Assembly: GCF_029030725.1 (NCBI RefSeq)
Contig: NZ_CP113162.1
Coordinates: 1,362,501-1,426,500, forward strand
From: [Pseudomonas] carboxydohydrogena
GTDB taxonomy: Bacteria; Pseudomonadota; Alphaproteobacteria; Rhizobiales; Xanthobacteraceae
Direction of reading: 5' to 3'
Length of the DNA stretch: 64,000 bases
Of this stretch, positions 37,811 to 46,251 are shown piece after piece (within the stretch, counting starts at the first letter, position 1; each line of letters starts with the position of its first letter). The position numbers and the translations under genes were made by a program. The notes below the pieces were generated by a model that did not search any database, had not been told where the DNA came from, and saw only the letters and a list, made by a program, of their open reading frames with translations.

Positions 37811-38176
37811 CGTGACGTCCTCATGTCGTGGTTTCTTGAAAAAAGGCCTCTCCGATATAGGCCTCTGGCCAGATAAACGAAATGGTGCGGCGAAAAGGAC
37901 AATATCCTTCTTCTCTGCGCTTTATCGGAGCAAGGCCATTCTAGTCGTGCGTAACAATTTGAAACAACACGACTGCGTGTTTTTATTCAAATGCCCTGAA
38001 TTAGCCCCGGCGTTGCCCAACGCGCGCCTATCCGGCTTGCGATATGAACCTTGCAGCCGGTGAGTGTGACTAAAACGCAAGCCCGGCGTGCGATGAGTGG
38101 CCGCCCGGCCGTTCATTAACGCAACGTTAAGCCCCGTCAGCAAATGCTACGGAAGTACCCAGCGAGTTTTAGTGTC
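37811..38176. other. Divergent regulatory region of the peroxiredoxin gene and the 38177 gene
   Basis: This 366-base gap has no gene I can support. On the peroxiredoxin side a direct repeat AGGCCTCT occurs at 37844 and 37859 (15-base period), and an inverted repeat AGTCGTG (37943) / CACGACT (37968). On the other side is a perfect CtrA-type box at 38116. The first two have no assigned regulator; a peroxide regulator such as OxyR would be expected but its consensus is not clearly seen. Confidence 0.5.
38116..38130 (+). promoter_or_regulatory. Perfect CtrA-type box upstream of the gene at 38177
   Basis: TTAACGCAACGTTAA fits TTAA-N7-TTAA exactly. It ends 46 bases before ATG 38177, about the same spacing as the box before the FliK-like gene (41). 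It lies 13 bases before an upstream ATG at 38144, which would be too near for a transcription start, so it supports 38177. Confidence 0.65.
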
Positions 38177-38773
38177 ATGTCTATCCAGGACAGCCCCGCC
38201 GATCTCTCCGAACTCATCCGTCAGGTTGAAACGCTGCAAAGCGATGCCGCCCGAGCCTCAGCCGTCAGCGCGCTGGGCATGGTGCGGGACGGGGTGATCA
38301 CCGGGGAAGGACCGACCACGCTGGGCCGCATTCATTTCTCCCGTTCGCTCGACGCCGATGACGCCGCATGGTGCGCGCGCATCCTGACCGCCGCCGGTGT
38401 GCGCGACGTTCCGGTCAGCCGGGCCGAGGTCGAAACGCTTTTCCAGATCGGCGAAGCCGGTGCGGATCGCTCCGACGATGGCCTGTTCGACGACCTTCTG
38501 GCCAAGGCGGTGGTCCATCACGCCGCCGCCGCCTCCGGCCTGCCGGTGCCGCCGCGCTCGGTCGCGCTGCAACCGGAGACCGCGATCGAAAGCTGGGCGC
38601 CGACCACCGCGGTCGGTGTCAATATCGAAGTGCTGGAATGGATCGCGGCGCAGATGCGCGGCAAGCGCCGCAGCAATCGCGTCCTGAAAACCCTGGTCGC
38701 TGCCTGCCTGATCGGCGCCGCGACGTTGCCGCTGGTGGCTTCGCTCCCGGCTGTGATCGACCTCGCGACATAG
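38177..38773 (+). CDS. Hypothetical protein with C-terminal membrane segment
   Basis: A 198-residue protein, mostly helical and acidic (MSIQDSPADLSELIRQVETLQSDAARASAVSALGMVRDGVITGEGP), then a region with AVVHHAAAASGLPVPPRSVAL and WIAAQMRGKRRSNRVLKTLVAACLIGAATLPLVASLPAVIDLAT; the last 25 residues are one membrane segment. No family recognised. The perfect CtrA box upstream suggests cell-cycle or motility control. A strong shared terminator follows. Confidence 0.75.
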   Translation: MSIQDSPADLSELIRQVETLQSDAARASAVSALGMVRDGVITGEGPTTLGRIHFSRSLDADDAAWCARILTAAGVRDVPVSRAEVETLFQIGEAGADRSDDGLFDDLLAKAVVHHAAAASGLPVPPRSVALQPETAIESWAPTTAVGVNIEVLEWIAAQMRGKRRSNRVLKTLVAACLIGAATLPLVASLPAVIDLAT

Positions 38774-38795
38774 CACCGCGCCATTTCGAATGACA

Positions 38796-38836
38796 AAAAC
38801 GCCGGATCGGTTCAGCCGATCCGGCGTTTTCTTTTT
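38796..38836. terminator. Strong bidirectional terminator
   Basis: A 15-base-pair stem (38796-38810 with 38816-38830) and a 5-base loop, followed by CTTTTT. It lies between convergent genes and should end both the 38177 gene and the phosphodiesterase gene, because A runs on the left give a T-run on the minus strand. Confidence 0.92.
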
Positions 38837-38860
38837 GGAGTGCCAGAGCGCGACGGAAGG

Positions 38861-40771
38861 TCAGCGCGTCGCGTTCGCGTGCTTCTTGTCCGATTTCCCG
38901 GCGGTATCGACCGGGTCAAGCCCGAGCGTGCGGCCGGGGAAACCCGCGACGTCGAAATAACGCTGACCAAGCACGCGCTGATACTGCACCACGGTCCGCA
39001 GCCCGTTGTCGCCGGGCTTCGAAATCAACCGGCTGGTGACGGCGGCCTTCGGCGTGATGCCGTTCGGAATCGCCTCCGAGAGCACGCGGCCGATCAATCC
39101 GCCATTGGCGGTCGAGCGCAGGCCGAGGATCTGCGCGATCGTCATGCCGACATCGGCATTGCTGGCGGGCAGGGCATCGACATAACCGGTTTTGAAATCG
39201 GGACCGATCGCCGCCATGAAATTCATGGTGTCGGCGCGGCTGAAATTGCCGTGCATGCCCTGACCCTGCTGAAGGCGCGTGTCGCAGACGGTGATGCCGC
39301 ACAGCAGCGGATCGCCGCAATCGGTGGCGTAGGACCGGAAGTTGATGACGATCGCCGGATGCGGCGTGACGCCCGCGCCCTTCAGGTTGATGGCGGACAA
39401 CGGCAGCGTACCGGGAATGCGGCCAAGCTCGTCATGCACGAACAGGCCGCTGACGTAATCCTGCTTCAGGAGTGCCGAGACGATCTTGCGCGCCAGCGCC
39501 TTGTTCGGCTTTTTGCCTTTCTTGCCGGTGCCGGGAATGTAGACGAGGTCCGAGCCGCCATTGGCCGCGACGATAGCGGCGGGATGGGCCGCATCCTTGC
39601 CGAGCAGGCCGTTGCCGAGGCGGGGATAGGTGTTCGCCGCGACGGGAGCGTTGCTGCTGTCGGGATCGAGCAGCGGAAGATCGAGCGCTCGGGCGAGATC
39701 GAGCGCGACGAAGCCCGGTGGCAACTGGCCCTTGGGCACGTCTTTATATTCGCCCTTGGCGGCGTCGCTGGTCTTGCTGTCCTTCGAGATGGTCGAGAAG
39801 CCGTGGTCCGCCGAGACGACGATGTTGGTGGTGGCTTCGAGGCCGAGATCCTTGAGGGCCTGCCGGACCTGCGCGAGGTTGTTGTCGGCGTTCCTGATCG
39901 CGGCAAGTGAGGTGGGACCGTTGATGCCCGGCGTCAATTGCCCGAGGCTGTCGCCCTGATTGTGCTGCGTGCCGTCGGGGTCGCGCGACCACAGCACAAG
40001 CACGAACGGCTTGTTGCGCGCCTTGAACATCGGCAGCACGGCCTTGGTCACAACGTCGGTGAAATATTGCTGCTGGTCGATATTGGCGACCGTGGTACCG
40101 GCCTTCTCGGAATTTCCGGCCTTGCCGTTCTCGCCGCGCGAAGGAGCCTTCACCGGCAGGTTCGCGGACTCCAATGCCTTCTTCACATCGTCGGAGAGCG
40201 GAATGCCGAGATCCTTGCCGTCCTTCGCCGCGCCGGTCTGGTCGTCGATGACGATGGTCTTGGCGCCGCTGCGCTCGGTGTGATCGAACATCAGCGTGGG
40301 GCCGAGTTTGCCGATCGCGGCGGTGGAGAACCCGGCGCGGCGGGCGGCCGCGAGGATCGTTTCCTCGTTGAGATAATTGCCGCCGAAATGATCGTCGACG
40401 TCGCCGAGCACCGGATCGTTTTCCAGAAACGGCGTCATGCTGCCATGCGCGGCGCCGACCGGATAACCGGAGTAGATCGTGTTGCTATAGACGCCGGTGT
40501 CGCCGAGATAATGCCCGGTCGCCATCCCTGAGGAGTTCGGCATGGTGAAGGTCGGAAACAGCGAGTGGGGGTTCTTGAAGTTCACGCCGGCGTCGCGCAG
40601 TGCCGCCATCGCGGGCGCGGTCTCGGGCGTGACTTTCAGCGCGCGCAGGCCATCCGGCACAAACAGGATCAGGTTGTGCGGCGTCGCGTTGGCGGCATGG
40701 CTTGCGGAGGAAACAGCGGAGATGAGAGCGGCAATGGCAAGGCTGAGCGGCAGCGAAACGCGGGCGCGCAT
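38861..40771 (-). CDS. Exported alkaline-phosphatase-fold phosphodiesterase/nucleotide pyrophosphatase
   Basis: A 636-residue periplasmic enzyme of the NPP/phosphodiesterase I family. The signal peptide is MRARVSLPLSLAIAALISAV. Metal and nucleophile motifs are VPDG (Asp40) and FPTFTMPNSSG (Thr76), then SADHGFS later. The start at 40771 has AGGAG 7 bases upstream. The family hydrolyses phosphodiesters, phosphonates or pyrophosphates; the exact substrate is unknown. It may serve phosphate scavenging. Confidence 0.86.
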   Translation of the reverse strand: MRARVSLPLSLAIAALISAVSSASHAANATPHNLILFVPDGLRALKVTPETAPAMAALRDAGVNFKNPHSLFPTFTMPNSSGMATGHYLGDTGVYSNTIYSGYPVGAAHGSMTPFLENDPVLGDVDDHFGGNYLNEETILAAARRAGFSTAAIGKLGPTLMFDHTERSGAKTIVIDDQTGAAKDGKDLGIPLSDDVKKALESANLPVKAPSRGENGKAGNSEKAGTTVANIDQQQYFTDVVTKAVLPMFKARNKPFVLVLWSRDPDGTQHNQGDSLGQLTPGINGPTSLAAIRNADNNLAQVRQALKDLGLEATTNIVVSADHGFSTISKDSKTSDAAKGEYKDVPKGQLPPGFVALDLARALDLPLLDPDSSNAPVAANTYPRLGNGLLGKDAAHPAAIVAANGGSDLVYIPGTGKKGKKPNKALARKIVSALLKQDYVSGLFVHDELGRIPGTLPLSAINLKGAGVTPHPAIVINFRSYATDCGDPLLCGITVCDTRLQQGQGMHGNFSRADTMNFMAAIGPDFKTGYVDALPASNADVGMTIAQILGLRSTANGGLIGRVLSEAIPNGITPKAAVTSRLISKPGDNGLRTVVQYQRVLGQRYFDVAGFPGRTLGLDPVDTAGKSDKKHANATR

Positions 40772-40870
40772 GAAATTCTCCTGAGGGGGTGAAAACAAGC
40801 GCGTCCGGTGTAATTTCTGTCCATGACAGTCTTGTTACAGACGCTCAGCCTCACAGAAACGGGATCGCGG

Positions 40871-41170
40871 ATGGCAGGGACGATCAGACATCTTCTCGTT
40901 CATGGACGGGTGCAGGGGGTCGGCTTCCGGGCCTGGGCGCAGGACACCGCCGAGGGTCTCGGGGTGGAGGGATGGGTGCGCAACCGCCGGGGCGGGGAGG
41001 TCGAAATGGTGATCGCCGGATCGCCGCAGGCCGTCGCCGCGATGGCCGAGGCGTGCCGGCATGGACCGTCCTTCGCCCACGTCACCCGGATCGAGGAGTG
41101 GGACGCGCGGGAGGATGAACTGCGGATTCGCGGAGCGGAAGGGGGGTTTGCCAGCCTGCCGACGGTTTAA
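40871..41170 (+). CDS. acyP: Acylphosphatase
   Basis: A 99-residue acylphosphatase that hydrolyses carboxyl-phosphate bonds. The signature GRVQGVGFRAW contains the catalytic Arg20, and the catalytic Asn38 lies in GWVRNRRGGEVEM. I chose ATG 40871 (MAGTIRHLLVHG) over an upstream in-frame ATG at 40823. It is divergent from the phosphodiesterase gene. Confidence 0.93.
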   Translation: MAGTIRHLLVHGRVQGVGFRAWAQDTAEGLGVEGWVRNRRGGEVEMVIAGSPQAVAAMAEACRHGPSFAHVTRIEEWDAREDELRIRGAEGGFASLPTV

Positions 41171-41176
41171 GGGAGT

Positions 41177-42868
41177 GTGAGGGCTAAAATCGAAGGCCGC
41201 TTGTCAGGCCGCCGCGAAACATCTAGCACTGGGACGGTATTCCCTTATTTGTTGGCTGTCGTGGACACTCCTCCGCATCTGGTTCCCCGCTTCCGTGGCG
41301 TCCGTGCAGGCATTGCCCGCTGGCTCGATGGCATCGAGACCGGCTGGTCCATTCCTGCGTCGCTTCTTGGTTTCGTCGCGCTCTCGACGCTGATTTTCTG
41401 CATCGCCTGCATCCACGGCAATCTGCACATGGACGTGCTGGAGACGTGGTCCGTGGGGCGGTATCTCGCCTGGGGCTTCTGGAAGCATCCGCCGCTGATG
41501 GGGTGGGTGGCTCACGGCTGGATGGATGTGTTTCCGCTGACGGACTGGTCGTTTCGTCTGCTGGCGCTGGCCAACGCCGGCCTGGCGCTGTTCGCGGTGG
41601 ATCTGATCGCGCGCCGCTTTGTGCGCGGCGACAAGCGGGCCGTGATCCTGTTCCTGCTGCTGCTGACGCCGGTCTATCAATTCCATGCCGAGAAGTTCAA
41701 CGCCAACAGCGTGCTGCTCGCGGTGTGGCCGCTGGCGACCTATTGCTTCCTGCGTTCGTTCGAGGAGCGCACGGCGGGCTGGGCGGCGGCGGCGGGCTTT
41801 TTGTGCGCCCTCGCGATGCTCGGCAAATATTATTCGATCTTCCTCCTCGCGGGGTTTGTGGTCGCCGGCATTCTTCATCCCGACCGCGCACGGTATCTGC
41901 GCTCGAAAGCACCGTGGATTTCCCTGCTGTGCGGACTGGCCGGGATCGCGCCGCATATCTACTGGTTGTGGCAGAATGATTTCGGGCCCTTTCGCTACGC
42001 CATGGAGATGCATATCGACCGGAAGGGCGTGCACGCGATCAAGGGCGCCGCGGTTTTTGCTCTCACCAATGCAGCCTATCTGCTCCTGCCGGCCATCAGC
42101 CTTGCGGTGATGCTGCGTTCGCAATGGCGGGAGTGGGGGCGCAACCTGAGAGATCTTTCACCCGGCTTGCTGCTGTTGCTGCTGATTTTCGCCACGAGCT
42201 TCATCCTGCCGATGCTGCTCGTCGTAATGCTGGACAGCGATCTGCCGGCGACGTGGCATTTCCAGGGCCTGTTCTTCGTGCTGGTGATTGCGGTCTGTGC
42301 GCTGCGTTTCGAGATTCCCCGCGTCGAGACGGTCAACCTTGCGAGCATGGTGGGCGGCCTGTTTCTGTGCGCGTTGCTCGCATCGCCGTTGTATGCGCTC
42401 TATCGGAACGCCAACCCCAATCCGGGTGGCCGGGATTTTTATCGCGAGGCTTCCAACGTGCTGACGGCTGCATGGCATGAGGCTTCCGAAACGCCGCTTG
42501 AACGTGTCAGCGGCGATGACGGGTTGGCTTTCGCCACGGCGTTCTACAGTCCGGATCATCCCGTCTACAGCCGTCCATTCGCCTATCAGCATATCTGGGG
42601 CATGCCGCGCGCCAGCACCTTCGCAAAAGGCTGGAGCGCGCTCTGTTTTACGAGCGATGCCGCCTGCGATCAGTGGATGACGACGATCGTGCAGAAAGTT
42701 CCGCGCGCCCATCGTTGGACCTTTCCCGTACAGCTCTCCTTGTGGGGAATGAAAGGTGCGAGCCGTGAAGTGACTGCGATCATCGTCACGCCTCTCGCGA
42801 AGCCCGGAGATGAGGAAACTCCGGAGGAGCGGCTCGATGATGTCGGAGCCCGCAGGCGATCCGACTGA
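41177..42868 (+). CDS. ArnT/PMT-type glycosyltransferase family 39 membrane protein
   Basis: A protein of up to 563 residues with about ten to eleven membrane segments. The N-terminal catalytic loop is HMDVLETWSVGRYLAWGFWKHPPLMGWVAHGWM; the acidic pair and KHPPL motif fit GT39 and related dolichyl/undecaprenyl-sugar transferases. FHAEKFNANSVLLAVWPLATYCFLRSFEE is also family-like. The start is uncertain: GTG 41177 is reported, while GTG 41261 is an alternative. It would glycosylate a lipid or protein in the envelope. Confidence 0.78.
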   Translation: MRAKIEGRLSGRRETSSTGTVFPYLLAVVDTPPHLVPRFRGVRAGIARWLDGIETGWSIPASLLGFVALSTLIFCIACIHGNLHMDVLETWSVGRYLAWGFWKHPPLMGWVAHGWMDVFPLTDWSFRLLALANAGLALFAVDLIARRFVRGDKRAVILFLLLLTPVYQFHAEKFNANSVLLAVWPLATYCFLRSFEERTAGWAAAAGFLCALAMLGKYYSIFLLAGFVVAGILHPDRARYLRSKAPWISLLCGLAGIAPHIYWLWQNDFGPFRYAMEMHIDRKGVHAIKGAAVFALTNAAYLLLPAISLAVMLRSQWREWGRNLRDLSPGLLLLLLIFATSFILPMLLVVMLDSDLPATWHFQGLFFVLVIAVCALRFEIPRVETVNLASMVGGLFLCALLASPLYALYRNANPNPGGRDFYREASNVLTAAWHEASETPLERVSGDDGLAFATAFYSPDHPVYSRPFAYQHIWGMPRASTFAKGWSALCFTSDAACDQWMTTIVQKVPRAHRWTFPVQLSLWGMKGASREVTAIIVTPLAKPGDEETPEERLDDVGARRRSD

Positions 42869-42873
42869 TTGGC

Positions 42874-43728
42874 TTACGCCGCGAGAACGATCTTGCGGAA
42901 AGCGGCGGAGATGGTGCGCAGCGCCGCAAGCTGCGCGGCGTCGCTCACTCTTGAATAGAGCATCACTTTCGACCTGCCGAGCTTCGGCAGTTTGTAGGCC
43001 GCGCCGATATCGATCAGTCCGGGCGGCGCGATGCGGCGGGCGAGCGGTGCCGCGCCGAGTCCGGCTTCGGCGGCCGCGACGACCGCCGTGACGCCGCCGC
43101 CGATGAAGGTCTCCGTCCACGGCAGTTTCGCCTTGTCGAGCGCGCGCACCGCAATGGCGCGGACGCCGCAGGAGGGCGCGAGCGTGGCGATGGGCAGCCG
43201 CTCGCCCGCGGCCCAGTTGAACGATGGTGCCGCGAACCAGCCGAATTCATCCTCGGTCAATTTTTCGCCGCCGCGATGGCTGCCTTCCGGACGCACGATC
43301 ACGGCATCGAGTGTGCCCGCATCGAACGCATCGAGCAGGTCGTGTGAAAACCCGATCTGCACGGTGATGGTGAGCGAGGAGGAGAGCGACCGCAGCCGCT
43401 CCATGATCGGTACAAGTTCGGGACCGGCGGCATGATCGCTGAATCCCAGCGCGAGCTGCTTGCGCGCGGCCCGCGAGCCATTCAGTGCGCGGTCGTGCGC
43501 ATCGATCAGGGCTTTCGCGTCCTTCTGGAAGGCCATGCCTTCGGCGGTCAGCCGGACAGCACGCGGCGAGCGCTCGACGAGACGCTTGTTCAGCGTCGCC
43601 TCCAGCCGCTGCAATTTCATGGAGACCGCGGCCTGCGTGGTGCCGAGCACCTCGGCGGCGCGGGTGAAGTTCTGCAATTCCGCCACCAGCAGAAATGCCT
43701 GAACGGTTTCGATGTCGAGCGTGCTCAT
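42874..43728 (-). CDS. LysR family transcriptional regulator
   Basis: A 284-residue LysR protein. The N-terminal HTH is ETVQAFLLVAELQNFTRAAEVLGTTQAAVSMKLQRLEATLNKRLVER; the C-terminal effector domain follows. It is divergent from the tautomerase-family gene, with an ATCAAT/ATTGAT dyad at 43735, so it probably regulates it. The start at 43728 is preferred; upstream ATGs at 43746 and 43752 would place codons in the dyad. Confidence 0.86.
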   Translation of the reverse strand: MSTLDIETVQAFLLVAELQNFTRAAEVLGTTQAAVSMKLQRLEATLNKRLVERSPRAVRLTAEGMAFQKDAKALIDAHDRALNGSRAARKQLALGFSDHAAGPELVPIMERLRSLSSSLTITVQIGFSHDLLDAFDAGTLDAVIVRPEGSHRGGEKLTEDEFGWFAAPSFNWAAGERLPIATLAPSCGVRAIAVRALDKAKLPWTETFIGGGVTAVVAAAEAGLGAAPLARRIAPPGLIDIGAAYKLPKLGRSKVMLYSRVSDAAQLAALRTISAAFRKIVLAA

Positions 43729-43734
43729 GTCATC

Positions 43735-43756
43735 ATCAATATACATTATCATTGAT
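43735..43756. promoter_or_regulatory. Candidate LysR operator
   Basis: ATCAAT (43735-43740) and ATTGAT (43751-43756) are perfect inverted arms with a 10-base spacer, next to the LysR start and 85 bases before the tautomerase gene. LysR sites are T-N11-A dyads. Assignment is by position. Confidence 0.45.
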
Positions 43757-43840
43757 ATCAGTATAGATAAGATACCAAAATCATGCGGGCGGGTCTAGCT
43801 TCCTGTTGTCAACGAGGCAGCCATTCAAGGAGACAAGATC

Positions 43841-44269
43841 ATGCCCCTCATCACCGTTCAGTATTCATCGACCAGGGATGTTCCTCCCGCGAAAGCGGAG
43901 ATCGCCGCCGCCGTCAGCGAATTGTCGTCCGGCATCCTGCACAAGGACCCGAAGGTCACGGCCATCATCGTGCAGACGGTCGAGGCGTCCGACTGGTTCG
44001 CGGGCGGCCGCTCGCTGGCCGAGCAGAAGCTCGCCAGCGTCTGGCTCGACATCCACATCACCGACGGCACCAACACCAAGGACGAGAAGGCCGAGTTCAT
44101 CGCCGCGACGTTCAAGCGGTTCGGCGAACTGCTGGGCCCGCTGCACACCGAGAGCTATGTCCACGTCCATGAAGTGCGCGCGGATGCCTACGGCTTCGGC
44201 GGGCTGACGCAGGAGCGGCGCTACATCGCGAAGAAGCTCTGGATTCCGCCATATCAGCTGGCGGTGTGA
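43841..44269 (+). CDS. Tautomerase (4-oxalocrotonate tautomerase) family protein
   Basis: A 142-residue protein starting MPLITVQYSSTRDVPPAKAEIAAAVSELSSGIL. Pro2 becomes the N-terminal catalytic Pro1 after Met removal, as in 4-oxalocrotonate tautomerase and MIF relatives. The length equals about two core units, as in the long tautomerase group, with HITDGTNTKDEKAEFIAATFKRFGELLGPLHTESYVHVHEV in the second half. Substrate unknown; adjacent LysR suggests an inducible aromatic or enol pathway. Confidence 0.85.
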   Translation: MPLITVQYSSTRDVPPAKAEIAAAVSELSSGILHKDPKVTAIIVQTVEASDWFAGGRSLAEQKLASVWLDIHITDGTNTKDEKAEFIAATFKRFGELLGPLHTESYVHVHEVRADAYGFGGLTQERRYIAKKLWIPPYQLAV

Positions 44270-44280
44270 AGCTGCCTTGG

Positions 44281-44330
44281 CGCAGTCCGGTTCGGGAAGG
44301 CGAGAGCTTTCCCGAACGGCTGCGTCAATT
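44281..44330 (+). terminator. Probable terminator after the tautomerase gene
   Basis: GTTCGGGAA (44290-44298) pairs with TTCCCGAAC (44309-44317), reinforced by outer CGCAG/CTGCG. Only CAATTTG follows, so the uridine tract is weak. Confidence 0.45.
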
Positions 44331-44451
44331 TGTATCCCGGCCCAGTTAGGCGGCGAACATGGCTTCCGGAAAAGTCTCGTCTCACGACCCTTGCATCAAT
44401 ATGTGCATTTCCGGTAGATCATTTCATCCATTCATTATCGAGGGTTTTGTC

Positions 44452-44835
44452 ATGTTCACCCATGTCATGGTCGGTTCGAATAACATCGAAGCGTCCAGGA
44501 AATTCTATGACGCCATCTTCACCGCGGTCGGCTGGGCGGCTGGCACGGTCGATCCGAAGGGCCGCGTTGCTTATACCGACGGCACCGCGCGCTTCCTGGT
44601 TACCAAGCCGATCAACGGCCAGCCGGCCTCGTCGGCCAATGGCGGCACGATCGGGCTCAACATCAAGAATCCCGGGCTGGTCGATGCATGGCATGCGGCT
44701 GGCGTCGCGAATGGCGGCACCACCGTGGAAGATCCTCCGGGCGTGCGCGAGTCGGGCGGCAAGAAGGTCTATCTCGCTTATCTGCGCGATCCCGACGGCA
44801 ACAAGTTGTGCGCGCGGTCGTCTTATCCCGGTTAA
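44452..44835 (+). CDS. VOC (glyoxalase/bleomycin resistance) family protein
   Basis: A 127-residue protein of the vicinal oxygen chelate fold: MFTHVMVGSNNIEASRKFYDAIFTAVGW (first module) and VYLAYLRDPDGNKLCARSSYPG (second, with the typical DPDGN). Two potential metal ligands (His and Glu/Asp positions) are not both obvious, so the reaction is unknown. I chose ATG 44452, which matches the family start. It is convergent with lipB. Confidence 0.86.
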   Translation: MFTHVMVGSNNIEASRKFYDAIFTAVGWAAGTVDPKGRVAYTDGTARFLVTKPINGQPASSANGGTIGLNIKNPGLVDAWHAAGVANGGTTVEDPPGVRESGGKKVYLAYLRDPDGNKLCARSSYPG

Positions 44836-44847
44836 AGACCGCGACGA

Positions 44848-45573
44848 TCAATCCGCAACTTCAGGCTGCGCCGGTTCGAGGGCGCCGAAGACGTCCTCGA
44901 ACGCGTGCCGGAGTGCGATATCGACATCGTGCATCGTCACCGGCAGGCCGAGATCGGCGAGGCTGGTGACGCCGTAACGCGGATCTGCGATCCCGCACGG
45001 CACGATGCCGGTGAAATGCGACAGCTCCGGCTCGACGTTGATCGCGATGCCGTGCAGCGACACCCAGCGCTTCAGCCGCACGCCGATCGCCGCGATCTTG
45101 TCCTCGTAACCGTCACCTTTCTCGGGCCGCTTCACCCAGACGCCGACGCGGTCCTCCCGCCGTTCGCCGCGCACGTTGAAGGTGGCCAGCGTGGCGATGA
45201 TAAGCTGTTCGAGGCTGGCGACGTAGGCGCGCACGTCCGGCCGCCGCCGCTTCAGATCCAGCATCAGGTAGACGACGCGCTGACCGGGGCCGTGATAGGT
45301 GAATTGCCCGCCGCGCCCGGTGGCGAACACCGGAAAGCGGGCATCGACGAGATCGCCGGGCCGGGCGCTGGTGCCGGACGTATAAAGAGGGGGATGCTCC
45401 AGCAGCCAGACCAGTTCGGGCGCGGTACCGTTGGCGATGGCCGCCGCGCGCGCCTCCATGGTGGCCAGCGCGTCCTCATATTCGACCGGCGAATCCGTCA
45501 CCCGCCACTCGACGCCGGCTCCCGGCGCGGCGGAAAATGGCGATGAGGCAAGGGTATCGCGGACGTTAACCAT
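44848..45573 (-). CDS. lipB: Lipoyl(octanoyl) transferase
   Basis: A 241-residue LipB that moves octanoate from acyl carrier protein to E2/H apo-proteins. Motifs are [36 protein letters not shown], the catalytic Lys159 (DKIAAIGVR) and Cys193 (GIVPCGI). The start 45573 gives MVNVRDTL; a longer start lacks support. The start codon overlaps a CtrA-like sequence that also faces the SpoA gene. Confidence 0.95.
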   Translation of the reverse strand: MVNVRDTLASSPFSAAPGAGVEWRVTDSPVEYEDALATMEARAAAIANGTAPELVWLLEHPPLYTSGTSARPGDLVDARFPVFATGRGGQFTYHGPGQRVVYLMLDLKRRRPDVRAYVASLEQLIIATLATFNVRGERREDRVGVWVKRPEKGDGYEDKIAAIGVRLKRWVSLHGIAINVEPELSHFTGIVPCGIADPRYGVTSLADLGLPVTMHDVDIALRHAFEDVFGALEPAQPEVAD

Positions 45574-45580
45574 TGGTTCA
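45566..45580 (+). promoter_or_regulatory. CtrA-type box (one mismatch) upstream of the SpoA gene
   Basis: TTAACCATTGGTTCA fits TTAA-N7-TTAA except for C in the second half. It ends 47 bases before the GTG start of the FliN-type gene at 45628, the same spacing as other boxes here. It also covers the lipB start codon on the other strand, so chance conservation is possible. Confidence 0.5.
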
Positions 45581-45627
45581 CCATAGCGTGGTGATCTGGA
45601 AAAAGCAGTCTTTCCGGGTCGGGTACA

Positions 45628-45870
45628 GTGGCGACAATCGATAACGTTTCCGTCGATCTCATGGTGGTTCTGGGCACCACCAAGATGCCGATTCACCAGG
45701 TCATGCGGCTGAGCCGCGGGGCCATCATCGAACTTGATGCCACCGAGCAGGACGAGGTCAAGGTGCTGGCCAACAACCTGCCGGTCGCCTCCGGGGCGGT
45801 GGTTGTGAATCGCAACCGCATCGCCGTCGAGGTGAAGCGAATGCTGCCGAAAACGGCGGACCAGCGCTAA
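45628..45870 (+). CDS. FliN/FliM-type SpoA domain protein (flagellar C-ring)
   Basis: An 80-residue protein consisting of a single SpoA domain: [67 protein letters not shown]. This matches the C-terminal part of FliN, which forms the flagellar C-ring. The long N-terminal region of many FliN proteins is absent. It starts with GTG. A near-CtrA box lies upstream and it stands apart from any visible flagellar operon. Confidence 0.88.
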   Translation: MATIDNVSVDLMVVLGTTKMPIHQVMRLSRGAIIELDATEQDEVKVLANNLPVASGAVVVNRNRIAVEVKRMLPKTADQR

Positions 45871-46057
45871 AGCGGGACGCCCCTCTCAGCCGCTTTCGGG
45901 GCTGAAAACCCCGGTTTTGAAGGCTTCCTTGCAGGAATTCGAGATTGTGGGCCGGACTGGCGCAAGCCCTTGTCCCGGCATGATCCATTTGTTACATGGG
46001 CGGCCGTGACGGGGCCGCTTCGGCCCGGCCGGACCCTGTTCCGGGATCAGTCGCAAA

Positions 46058-46142
46058 GCGCTCGTGGCGGAATTGGTAGACGCGCTGCCTTGAGGTGGCA
46101 GTGAGTAAAATCGTGGGGGTTCGAGTCCCTCCGAGCGCACCA
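46058..46142 (+). tRNA. tRNA-Leu (anticodon GAG)
   Basis: The acceptor stem GCGCTCG pairs with CGAGCGC. The D arm is GCGGAATTGGTAGACGC. The anticodon stem-loop CTGCC-TTGAGGT-GGCAG gives GAG. A long variable arm and T arm GGGGGTTCGAGTCCCTC follow, with discriminator A and encoded CCA. The class II structure fits tRNA-Leu. Confidence 0.95.
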
Positions 46143-46251
46143 GCCCAAAATTCCTATTGATTCGACTGGTATTTTTCGGCTCTCGCCTGCACCTGCATGT
46201 GTAGCGAACGGGCGTGTTCCTATTCGCGCCGCGAAATGGCAAGAAACACGC

